A stretch of DNA of 15,852 bases from Spirogloea muscicola (lineage: Eukaryota; Streptophyta; Zygnematophyceae; Spirogloeales; Spirogloeaceae), in contig WELB01000050.1 in the NCBI GenBank assembly GCA_009602725.1, positions 309,696 through 325,547 on the forward strand, read 5' to 3'. Position 1 is the stretch's first letter; each line of letters begins with the position of its first letter. The notes under the pieces were generated by a model that saw only the letters and a program-made list of their open reading frames with translations, had not been told where the DNA came from and did no database searches. Below are positions 1 through 15,852 of the stretch, in pieces. The translations under genes were made by a program, and so were the position numbers.

Positions 1-56
1 GCCGCCGGCGCCGCCGCGAGTGGCGGCGCGGCCAGGGCCATCGCGCGCGCCGCCAT
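1..56 (-). other. Possible start of a gene running off the left edge
   Basis: GC-rich end of the window. On the minus strand an ATG at 56-54 opens a frame to the edge, reading MAARAMALAAPPLAAAPA, an Ala/Pro-rich sequence like the beginning of an algal transit peptide. Only 18 codons are visible and GC-rich DNA opens such frames by chance, so this is a pointer only. Confidence 0.2.
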
Positions 57-120
57 GGCTGCCGGGGTCTTGCTGTGGGAGAGCTCTGCGCTGCCACGTC
101 CCCGCTCCCAGCCTCCGGGA

Positions 121-190
121 AGAAAGGGCTCGCCCATCGAGGATAGGGGCTGGACAAGCCAGCCAAAAAAAGAATGAACAAAGAACGAGA
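121..190 (-). repeat. Hairpin repeat copy 1
   Basis: Read on the minus strand: T-rich TTCATTCTTTTTTTGGCTGG, then a palindromic core (GGCTGG-N5-CCAGCC, 146-164), then GATGGGCGAGCCCTTTCTTC. Matches copy 4 (1337-1412) in inverted orientation over about 70 bases. Confidence 0.6.
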
Positions 191-465
191 AGGGGGCCAG
201 AGGAAGCCAGAGGAAGCGCTAAGAAACCAAAGCACACAGGACTCCGGGACGCTCCCACGAGCGGCTCTCAGGCAGATTCGTCAATTAGATGCTCATTTGT
301 CAATTGGCTGATGCAACCGAAGTGGAAGTGGGCGAGCGTGAGATGGTAAGGGCCGCCGTCTTCTCCCCGGCTCGGATCCGTGTGCTCACCAGTGGTTACT
401 ACTGAAGTCGCCCAACTGGCGTTCGCATCATTACCTCAACCCTCCTCAAAGCAGCGTGTTCTTAT

Positions 466-505
466 TTTTCTCATTTTTCTGGGCTGACCAAGCACAGCCG
501 TCGCC
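466..505 (+). repeat. Hairpin repeat copy 2
   Basis: T-rich lead (TCATTTTTCT) followed by core GGGCTGACCAAGCACAGCC at 481-499. A more degenerate member; the downstream GGGCGAGC block is not next to it. Confidence 0.4.
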
Positions 506-1097
506 ATCTACTGGAAGAGTCTCCCTCTCCCGTCCATTCCATGCGCACTGCGCGCCTTTTCCTTTGCCAGCCCCTCTTCTCATATGGGCGAGCACTGTCT
601 TCTTTGTGCCTGAACCATGTGTTGGCTTGAATTGGCCTCCATTTCATTTCATTCGCTCCGCGCGCCTTCTCTCTTCTCCCGACTGGCCTTTCCCCGAGCC
701 ACCAGTCAATCTGGCCGCGCTTTCCGACTGACGTACATGCACACAGCCCTTGCCCCCATTGCCCTCATTGGGAGAGCCACTTCGTCAATGTAAATTCACT
801 GTACATCTGCTGGAGTGCTTGTTTCGTTTGGCTACTCCCTCCATCACTCGATATAAGCCATTACTTTAATTTAAGCAGCGCCAAAGCTGCTCCCAGGCGC
901 CACCAGCCCGCCGCGCGCTTGGTGACGTGGCTCGTCGCGCAACGGCCGCCCCTCCATCTCCATGGCCTCCCCATCTCTTAATATACACGCATTTCCATCA
1001 GGCAACCGTAGCTCCATCTCCTGCTCCGTCTGCTGTCCACGTCCCTGCCTGCCTGCTGCCTGGCGGCTCCTCAGCCACCGCCAGTTCAGATCGACTG

Positions 1098-1165
1098 AAG
1101 AACAGCTCGTCATTTAAGGCAGAGGCTGTGAAAGGCCAGCCCAAAAGGAATGGACAAGGTCCAAA
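1098..1165 (-). repeat. Hairpin repeat copy 3
   Basis: On the minus strand: TTGTCCATTCCTTTTGGGCT leading into core GGGCTGGCCTTTCACAGCC (1124-1142), then TTAAATGACGAGCTGTTCTT. Aligns with copy 4 through both flanks. Confidence 0.5.
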
Positions 1166-1336
1166 GAGAGAAGGCGCGCGGAGCGCATGAAATCAAAGGG
1201 AGGAAATTTCCAGCCAACACGTTGTTCAGGCAAAATCTAGTGCAGGATAAACAAGCCAAAGAGCCGAAAGGCGCCTCAACCACACAGCTATGCACGAGAC
1301 TACAGCGGAGGGGAGCTTAGTACTTCCCCCCCCCTC

Positions 1337-1412
1337 TTCTTGTACTCTGTTCATTCTTTTTTGGGCTGGCTGTTCCAGCCCATATTCTAAATGGGCGAGC
1401 CCTTCTCCCTTA
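1337..1412 (+). repeat. Hairpin repeat copy 4
   Basis: TCTGTTCATTCTTTTTTGGG, core GGGCTGGCTGTTCCAGCCC (1363-1381, able to form a 6-bp stem), then AAATGGGCGAGCCCTTCTCC. The best-preserved copy and the inverted partner of copy 1. Confidence 0.6.
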
Positions 1413-2006
1413 GTAACCCCGACTTAGCAGCAGCAAGTCGGTGCAACTTGCAGCTGGAAAAGAGGCACCCCGACGAGACTCAGAAGCAGCAGCCTTTTGC
1501 CCGCAAGTGCACTGCGTGAGCCAGGGACTTGACGAGTGCTCTTTTCTTTCTTCTGTTCGTTGTTCATTCCTTCGTCCGTTGTTATCATTCATCAGAGCAC
1601 ACCCAGCAAGCTGATAGATGAGGGCAGAGCTTGGGAGCACTGTAAACTGAGCGAAAGTCGCACTTTATAACATGCAAACATCGTCTGCGGAGTGCTAGTG
1701 TGGCCCCAAGCTGCCCCCCCGACTGCGACAACGCGCGTCAACCAGCTGGGCCAGATTCTGATCGAGGGAGGACGAGTCCCCTACCGTAGCCGGCAATAAA
1801 CTATAGCGCAGGGATATAAGTGGTATCCTCGGGGATGGTTCTTGTTATGCCTCTCCTTTTCAAGCTCCGCGCTGATTGTTGCCGAGCCAGACACAGTCGA
1901 CATGGATGCTCCAGCTTTGAAAGCGTCAATGGGTGCAACGTCCAGGAGCAGGCGAGGCCCACCGCTCCAGGGGGTGGCGCTCTCTCGAGGATCACTTTCT
2001 CTCGTT

Positions 2007-2035
2007 GCTGTGTGTAGCCAGCCCAGAATGACAGC
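2007..2035 (-). repeat. Hairpin repeat copy 5 (fragment)
   Basis: On the minus strand GTCATTCTGGGCTGGCTACA followed by CACAGC; the same CATTCT-GGGCTGGC start as copy 4, truncated after the core. Confidence 0.35.
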
Positions 2036-2104
2036 TCATTATGAATGCCTGGTTTCAGTAGCTACTTTGTTGGGGAGTACTTTCATCTTCTTTGCGCTCG
2101 GCCT

Positions 2105-2150
2105 TTTGGAGCATAGTTCATTGGGCTGACCTCTCACAGCCATCGCTTTA
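2105..2150 (+). repeat. Hairpin repeat copy 6
   Basis: AGTTCATT directly followed by core GGGCTGACCTCTCACAGCC at 2123-2141. Core matches copies 2 and 3; right flank not conserved. Confidence 0.4.
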
Positions 2151-2944
2151 CTCTAGCAAAGCTGTATCTCGCAGACAACTCTGCACCTTGCTTTCAATGG
2201 CCAGGGGACTTGATCTGCTGCCAGATAAAATCTGGCCTGCTGCCCAACCACAGCCCTCTGCTCGAGGAAGGAGCTCCTTCGCGCATAGAACAGTGAGTCA
2301 ACTGCTTGCATGGAAGGTCGTATAGAAGCAGGGCTAACCAAGAACAAGCGTTGAAGTCATTCCCGCTTTAGACGAGCCACTCACAGTGAGGCCACCTGCA
2401 TCAAATCCACTTCCTCCTTCTGGAGGCCCTAGTTGCCTGCAGCTCATTGCTTGACAGTTGTGACGCCCTTTGCTTCATGCCATACGTCCATTGGCAACTT
2501 AGATGCACATCAAGTAGCAAGGCCCTCAAGTGGCACAACGAATGAAGTCGTATGGAAGCAAGTTACCAACTTTCAGCACTGAACCTTGCTCGCATCATCA
2601 AATGTGGTGCCACTTCGTGCCATTCGACCCACTAAGATGTTGCTAAGGACATCACATAGCTGCCATGTGCCAAAGACAGTCAACCTGTGCAGGAAGATTT
2701 CCTCGACATCTATCCCATCAATGCATAGATAGCGTTCTATCTCTGTTATAATCCTTAGAGTCCACAGTACTTGACTAATGTTTTGACAATATGCAATTCC
2801 GACTGCCATTAATGATACGGCACCCTACATCAAAGCTCTTGCTGCAAATGAATTAGTTGCAGAGGTAATTGACATCACAGCAATAGGAGGCGCGGAATGT
2901 AAGGAAGAAGAGAGTTGCTCAAGCAACCCCAAACCCACAGCAGG

Positions 2945-11595
<8,651 letters not shown>

Positions 11596-12052
11596 CGGGC
11601 CGCCTCTGGTTGCAGCACCACTGACAAGGCCTAGCCGGCGTCAAGTCTCACCACGGCCTGAGTCGCAGAACGGCGGCCGCGGCAGGGCGGCGCCGGCAGG
11701 CCGCCATGCCGCCGCGGCCCGAGCCGGGCGCCGTCGGCCGCGGCGCGCGCAGCGATGGCGGGGCCTGATTGCCTATGGCGGCTGCTGCGTCACAGGCACG
11801 CCTGATCAAGGATGGCCTAAAAGAAAGCAGCCTGGGCGTGGGGGCAGAGCGGGCCACTGAGGTTCGGGCGATGGCGTCACCGTCGGCGGCTGCCGTCAGT
11901 CGGCGTCGGGCGCCATGTGGAGACGAAAGCGGAGCGGCGACGACGGCACCAGTGGTTGGACGAGAGCGGGCGACGAGAATGGAGGCCAAATCGAGGCTTC
12001 CGAAGTCCTGGTAACGTGGTAACGGGGTTGGTTGCGCGAAGCCCCCGCTGGA
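11596..12052. promoter_or_regulatory. GC-rich upstream region of the ABCC gene, possible bidirectional promoter
   Basis: This holds the putative 5' leader and promoter of the transporter (minus strand). The block 11640-11990 is very GC-rich and CpG-rich. A plus-strand frame from the ATG at 11774 is open to 12014 (starting MPMAAAASQARLIKDG) and ends close to a possible donor (CTG/GTAACG) just before the retroelement debris begins. It could be the first exon of a divergent gene cut off by the insertion, or chance in GC-rich DNA. I see no clear TATA box. Confidence 0.35.
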
Positions 12053-12364
12053 GGCATACAGGAGTTTGTAAACAGAGTGGAGGTCTTGGCTCTACAGCTA
12101 CGTGATATTGGAGCAGAAGTGCCAGTGCAGCATCAGATTCTTGCTATTATGATGGGCCTTCCACCAGAGTATGCTGCAGTCAAGGACACATAAATGACCA
12201 ATAGGGACGATCTGACTGTGGAGTTTGTTCTAGTTCGTCTTCTTTACAAGGGGAGAGAGATAGCAGAGCAGAAGCGTGCTGTGCAGGGAATGAATGCAGC
12301 CTTAATGGTCAGACGAATGGTGGAGCCAGACCTTAGGGACCATATGGATCAATCTAGGTGGAAT
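12053..12364 (+). pseudogene. Inverted partial copy of gag
   Basis: Matches the reverse complement of 12500-12812 with about ten differences in roughly 312 positions, counted by eye. It keeps the base missing from the minus-strand copy (reading GLPPEYAAVKDT) but has a TAA stop near 12190 where the other copy reads on. It ends at 12364 at GATCAATCTAGGTGGAATG, a motif present three times in this area, and runs directly into the complementary strand of the zinc-knuckle region. Confidence 0.85.
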
Positions 12365-13328
12365 GAAATCAGGTGACCAGGTTGACGACAAAAGTAACAA
12401 ATCCTGTTATCTAGCTGGTAACGTCTCCCAGCATTCCACCTAGATTGATCTGGAGAATTCCTAACCTGTATCCTGTTGTCTGGCTGGTATCGCCTGCTCT
12501 CATTCCACCTAGATTGATCCAAATGGTCCCTAAGGTCTGGCTCCACCATTCGTCTGACCATTAAGGCTGCATTCATTCCCTGCACAGCACGCTTCTGCTC
12601 TGCTATCTCTCTCTCCTTGTAAAGAAGACGAACTAAAACAAACTCCACAGTCAGATCGTCCCTATTGGTCACCAATGTATCCTTGACTGCAGCATACTCT
12701 GTGGAAGGCCCATCATGATAGCAAGAATCTGATGCTGCACTGGCACTTCTGCTCCAATATCATGTAGCTGTAGAGCCAAGACCTCCACTCTGTTTACAAA
12801 CTCCTGTATGCCTTCATCCTCTTCCTTCTTACACTCTCTGAGACGCATGCTAAGATAGTATGCTCTAGCAATGCCTCTGTTCTCAAAATTGAACTTCAGC
12901 TGGTCCCAGATCTGGCTGGCTAACGGCCATCTGACTAGACTCACTAGCTCTTCATCTGAAATATTGGCCATCAAGATGGCTGATGCTGTCTTGTTCTCTC
13001 TTGAAGAAGGCCGACACAACCCACGAATCGGATTGACTTCGACCGCATCCCAGACTTCGTGGTATTGAAGTAACCTGATCATCTTCCCCTTCCAGACTGG
13101 CCAACTTATCTCTCTCGAAAGCTTGGGACTAAGGACAGGAAGGGAGCCCGGTGGGCCCATAACCTGAACTTGATTCTGCTCCACCTGTCCTCGCCTATCT
13201 TGCTCTGCTGCCTGAACTTGCTGTTCTCGATCTGCGTTCTGTACCTGTCCTTGCTGTCTCACAGCCACTTCTTGTCGTGGTGTAGGAGGACCAGCAGACC
13301 GTCCTCGTCTAGGCGCAGATGCAGACAT
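12365..13328 (-). pseudogene. Copia-type gag, frameshifted and truncated
   Basis: Starts at the ATG at 13328-13326 (MSASAPRRGR). A Gln-rich N-terminal stretch precedes a UBN2-type gag core (WPVWKGKMIRLLQYHEVWDA, later LSMRLRECKKEEDEGIQEF). Compared with the inverted copy, one base is missing at about 12701-12705, which shifts the frame. The second frame continues with TNRDDLTVEFVLVRLLYK, then a 23-codon tandem duplication, and reaches CYFCRQPGH, the first part of a CCHC zinc knuckle whose last Cys is lost at the inversion join. Capsid-like RNA-packaging protein in intact elements; not functional here. Confidence 0.8.
12400..12519 (-). repeat. 69-bp tandem duplication inside gag
   Basis: Two units starting at 12519 and 12450 on the minus strand encode DQSRWNESRRYQPDNRI and DQSRWNAGRRYQLDNRI. 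They are 69 nt (23 codons) apart, so the reading frame is kept. The duplicated segment lies just before the zinc knuckle. Confidence 0.8.
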
Positions 13329-13369
13329 GGTCACAAAGAGTTCAGAGTAACACAAAGGCTTGCCTGATT

Positions 13370-13743
13370 ACACACAGAGCTGGCGAGCACCCAGCTCCAC
13401 CTGGCCGCACACAGAGTCGTCGCGCACACAGAGCTGTCTCGTCGCACACAGAGCTGTCGCGCATCCAGCGCCTCGCCTAGCCGCACACAGAGCCGTCACG
13501 CACACAGCGCCGCCTCGCCGCACACAAAGCTGTCGTGCACCCAGCGCCCCACCTAGCCTCACACAGAGCCGCCGCGCACACAGCGCCGCCGTGCCGCGCA
13601 CAGAGCCGCAAGAGTGTTTGGGCCAATCATGGGCCGTGCCGGGGCCTCCCCTTATATCTAGGGAGTTTCTCATCGGCATAGAAGAATAGGTGTAGTGGGT
13701 GATTCTACCGACCCACTGATATACCATATTTCTATATTCAACA
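13370..13743 (-). repeat. LTR (5' LTR of the copia-type element)
   Basis: The outer end is clear: TGTTGAATATAG at 13743 reading left. A TATA-like element follows about 85 bases in. The inner end is not resolved; no standard TGGTATCAGAGC primer-binding site is seen. The sequence GTAATCAGGCAAGCC just before gag might be part of a different primer site. No partner LTR is available to define the border or a target-site duplication. Confidence 0.5.
13371..13615. repeat. Minisatellite with CACACAGAGC core inside the LTR region
   Basis: About ten imperfect units of roughly 17-20 bp sharing CACACAGAGC or CACACAGCGC followed by a GC-rich spacer (such as CGTCGCG), with cores near 13371, 13408, 13427, 13444, 13482, 13501, 13520, 13561, 13579 and 13599. 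The frames open through it on both strands are repeat translations, not genes. Confidence 0.75.
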
Positions 13744-14451
13744 CCCGCCTCACCGCTTGAAGGATGTGCCGCTCGCAGAGCGACGGGATCCCCAAGAAGC
13801 CTAGCTGCAGGCAGTATTTCAAATTAAGTTGACTGTGTCATTGGAGACCCATTCCAGTCAGGCCAATGAAGGCCGCACCTCCTGGACAGTCAACAGCGAC
13901 GGATAGACCCATAGACTGCAGCCCCATCTGCTGACCTCTGTCATATGGTGCTCTGTCAAGTCCACTGTATTCTTGTGGCCATGCTAGGCGCTGCTCGTCT
14001 GTCTCCTACTCAAGGAGGCATGTTGCCACGAGTATGGCCCTGAGTGGCAGTGACATTATGACGCGAAGTAGTGCTAGAAGGCCGTGTTAGGGGTACCAGT
14101 GCTCAACCATCGACTTGCAACCAATCGTTCCCGGTCATTACTACTAGGGCACATCAAGGGAAAGAGATACAGGTGCAGGCAGCTCTTATACAACGTGGTA
14201 AGTGGTGTTCAAGCGCCTAAGTCAGTGGGTGACGTTCATGAGAAGTCATGACTTGGTATTCATCTGACACTCCAATATCACTGTGAAGGAGGTGAGGTAA
14301 GAATTACTACCTCACATCCTGAACCACCATGATCACAATCACTCAGAAAGAGTGTGAACACTTCAGCATATATGCACCACCACATGATGCTGACCTCCAT
14401 AAAACCAGTCCGATTCCTCTTGCTGTCAACCTGGTCCATCAAAACTGCACT
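13744..14451. other. Intergenic region between the LTR and the DUF2470 gene
   Basis: No credible open frame. It includes the 3' flank of the minus-strand gene ending at 14452 and one short perfect inverted repeat at 14292-14315. Nothing else recognised. Confidence 0.4.
14292..14315. repeat. Short perfect inverted repeat
   Basis: GTGAGGTA and TACCTCAC, 8-bp arms separated by 8 bases, about 140 bases past the stop codon of the minus-strand gene. Could be a 3'-UTR hairpin; too short to interpret. Confidence 0.4.
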
Positions 14452-15693
14452 TCACCTAGCCCCTAAAAGCTGGGCAGAGTTTGGAAGATATTGTCGCTCT
14501 TTCTCCCACGCCAGCTGAGCCATCATAGTAAGCACTGAGCGGGCATCTCTGTCGTCAGTCACCTCGCGCATGAAGGGGACCCGCACCTCCTGGATCTTCT
14601 GACTGTCACGAAGCAGCACCTGCATGTCGATGCCCAGACGGTCTACCCAGGTCATACTGGCCTCCTCAACCTGCATCCATACGCTATGTAAAGGTCAGCA
14701 TAATGATGCTGTCACAGAGACAGCCAGCCTCAGTTTTAAGAAGTACTTTGATCAAGTGCTGTGCATCTCATTATTATTTGCGCACTAATCTGAGGCAATA
14801 TCATCGATTGGGCAGAGAAGCAGATATAGCCTACACTGCCAGAATACTCCGCGACAAGCCTACTACAAACATTCGCATATACAGTCCCAAAGTATACCCA
14901 GTGATGTGTTTCTGGAGGCTTTCTTGAAGGTGTTGAGTGCCAGGTGGGGAGGAAGTACCGCAACAGAGGCAGAACTTGGATGCTCTTATTATTAAAGGGT
15001 GCAACAATGTTCTCATTGATAAAAGGCAAGGTGGGTACATCTCAAAGCGGAGGAGGACTGAAGAGGCGAGTTTGGCGAGTAATTAAAATCGCAGGTGAGG
15101 TAAATAGGCTCACGTCAGCATCTTCAAGCCCGGCGTAGACGCTGCAGAAGCGTCGGATGTCTTCCCAATGCTCCCTGTTGAAGTACTCCACAATGCCGCC
15201 AGCGACATCTTTTAGGGGGTCGGCAAGTGCAAGCCTGTAATCATCAGAAGCCACCCAGACCTCCTCCTGTTGAGGGTCACAAAGTGAGAGTAAGTGCAAC
15301 GTAGGCAGGTAGCGTTATGTGAAGGGCAGCTAAAGCCTTGCTGGCACTGCAACTGCTCATTGAAGAACAACCAGGTTAGCCCTGGCCATTTGTTGAGGAC
15401 TATGCCCACGACATAGCAAATTGCCGGCAATGGTTCAAAGCACATTGCAACAAAGCTTGTTGTCATGGAAGCCTGCTGAGTATCTATCAGCATGACAAAT
15501 GCCAACAACAGCTGCAGGCACTGCCAGCTCAAGTATGGGCCCATCAATTGAGACTGAAGAATGCGGGTTGTGCTGCACCCACCTCTCCCAGGTCTTGGCA
15601 ATGCAGCGCCCTGCTGACGTCCATCCAATAGAAGGTCTGGCCCTCACCCTCGACAAGATTCCGAAAGCGCCTACTCCAAGCAACCTCTAGCCT
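14452..15693 (-). CDS. FMN-binding split-barrel / DUF2470 family protein (HugZ or GluTR-binding-protein-like), 3' part
   Basis: Three exons joined in phase 0 by GT-AG introns: 15693-15583, 15266-15114 and 14670-14452 (TGA at 14454-14452), giving 160 residues. The first part (RRFRNLVEGEGQTFYWMDVS) resembles the last strands of a pyridoxamine-phosphate-oxidase-like split barrel (FYxLxxxRA). Then WVASDDYRLALADPLKDVAG leads into a DUF2470-like domain: GGIVEYFNREHWEDIRRFCS, EASMTWVDRLGIDMQVLL, and the end pattern VRVPFMREVTDDRDARSVLT. In relatives these domains bind heme or glutamyl-tRNA reductase in tetrapyrrole metabolism, often in plastids. The His of the usual NKDH motif is replaced or shifted (NREHWED). 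The 5' exons are outside the window; assignment is by remembered pattern, not alignment. Confidence 0.55.
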
Positions 15694-15737
15694 CTGACCA
15701 ATGGACGACAAAGTCGTCAGCATACAAAGCACACTAG

Positions 15738-15774
15738 TGAAGTACAAGTACAAGTACAAAGTACAAAGTACACT
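15738..15774. repeat. AGTAC-rich microsatellite
   Basis: Tandem AGTACA / AAGTACA units, about six, probably within an intron of the right-hand gene, beside a possible splice donor. Confidence 0.7.
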
Positions 15775-15852
15775 TGCCACAGTCTCCAGCTAGACTGCCA
15801 ATGAATGCAACACAGCGGTGGAGGATTGCGGGAAGAGGGGTGGGGTGGGCGG
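15774..15852 (-). CDS. Possible further upstream exon of the DUF2470-type gene
   Basis: Open on the minus strand from the window edge to a possible donor GGCAA/GTGTAC at 15774, reading HRCVAFIGSLAGDCG. It would join in frame to exon 15691-15583 through an alternative acceptor CAGAG/GCTAG. A VxFxGxL pattern is plausible for a split-barrel strand, but the splice choice is uncertain. Confidence 0.25.

Larger units (their letters stand above)
57..2944. other. Gene-poor flank with degenerate repeats
   Basis: No open frame here resembles a known protein or carries convincing splice signals. What can be seen are at least six copies of a short hairpin repeat between 121 and 2141, a homopolymer C run at about 1326-1334, and a direct repeat AGAGGAAGC near 200-215. 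The stretch 2150-2944 shows nothing recognisable beyond the 3' flank of the transporter gene. Confidence 0.5.
12053..12812. repeat. Large inverted repeat (arms ~312 bp, spacer ~135 bp)
   Basis: Arms 12053-12364 and 12500-12812 are near-identical in opposite orientation; the spacer holds one extra gag repeat unit and the zinc-knuckle remnant. Transcription through it from either side would give a long hairpin RNA. Confidence 0.85.
12053..13743 (-). mobile_element. Truncated, rearranged Ty1/copia-type LTR retrotransposon
   Basis: Reading on the minus strand: an LTR starting TGTTGAATATAGAAATATGG at 13743, a TATA-like TAGATATAAGG near 13650-13660, a GC-rich tandem repeat, then gag from 13328. 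Gag breaks off in its zinc knuckle at about 12365, where an inverted copy of part of the same gag (12053-12364) is joined. No protease, integrase, reverse transcriptase or RNase H and no second LTR are in the window, so the element cannot move by itself. Assignment to copia rests on the UBN2-type gag and the TGTTG LTR start. Confidence 0.75.

Noticed and set aside
20-349. 109-codon plus-strand frame at the left edge
   Set aside because: Arg/Pro/Ala-rich with no domain, running into the hairpin repeat; composition is explained by GC-rich DNA.
2573-2809. 78-codon minus-strand frame downstream of the ABCC stop
   Set aside because: No recognisable domain, no start context or splice support; most likely chance in the 3' flank.
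13340-13375. Primer-binding site for the copia-type element
   Set aside because: GTAATCAGGCAAGCC lies in the right place but does not match the initiator-Met tRNA 3' end, and the LTR inner border is unknown, so no site is called.
13360-13727. Overlapping frames on both strands rich in His/Thr/Ser or Cys/Arg repeats
   Set aside because: They are translations of the CACACAGAGC minisatellite in the LTR.

Overview
The window is eukaryotic nuclear DNA, most likely from a unicellular green alga. A trebouxiophyte such as Coccomyxa or Chlorella is my best guess. The reasons are an intron-rich gene with GT-AG introns mostly of 115-320 bp, moderate GC with GC-rich islands, a plant-like ABCC transporter and a Ty1/copia-type element. 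The assignment is inference; no rRNA, tRNA or plastid marker is present.

Layout. (1) 1-2944 is gene-poor. It starts in a GC-rich block that may hold the start of a gene running off the left edge, and it carries at least six degenerate copies of a short hairpin repeat in both orientations. (2) 2945-11595, minus strand, is one complete 20-exon gene for an ABCC (MRP-type) ABC transporter without TMD0. I rebuilt it exon by exon; every junction is GT-AG, the frame is continuous, and the predicted protein is about 1434 residues. (3) 11596-12052 is a GC-rich stretch upstream of the transporter, possibly a bidirectional promoter. (4) 12053-13743 is the wreck of a copia-type LTR retrotransposon: an LTR carrying a minisatellite, a frameshifted gag, and an inverted second copy of part of gag, together forming a large DNA palindrome. 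(5) 13744-14451 is intergenic, with one small perfect hairpin. (6) 14452 to the right edge, minus strand, is the 3' part of an intron-containing gene whose product resembles the FMN-binding split-barrel plus DUF2470 family (HugZ / glutamyl-tRNA-reductase-binding-protein type).

The most striking observation is in the transporter. One extra, intact, splice-competent exon (8211-8392) lies inside the intron between exons 8a and 8b. It encodes the same 61-residue segment of TMD1 as 8a+8b, has exactly the same summed length (182 nt = 136+46), and differs in about 26 of 61 residues. Only '8a+8b' or the extra exon keeps the frame, and the gaps separating it from 8a and 8b (61 and 55 nt) are far shorter than any other intron of the gene. 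This looks like phase-locked mutually exclusive splicing that would make two transporters with different last helices of TMD1. It recalls the variable internal exons reported for the Drosophila MRP1 homologue.

How the genes relate: both genes run on the minus strand and share no visible pathway. The retroelement palindrome sits about 460 bp upstream of the transporter start codon and could be a local source of double-stranded RNA or silencing.
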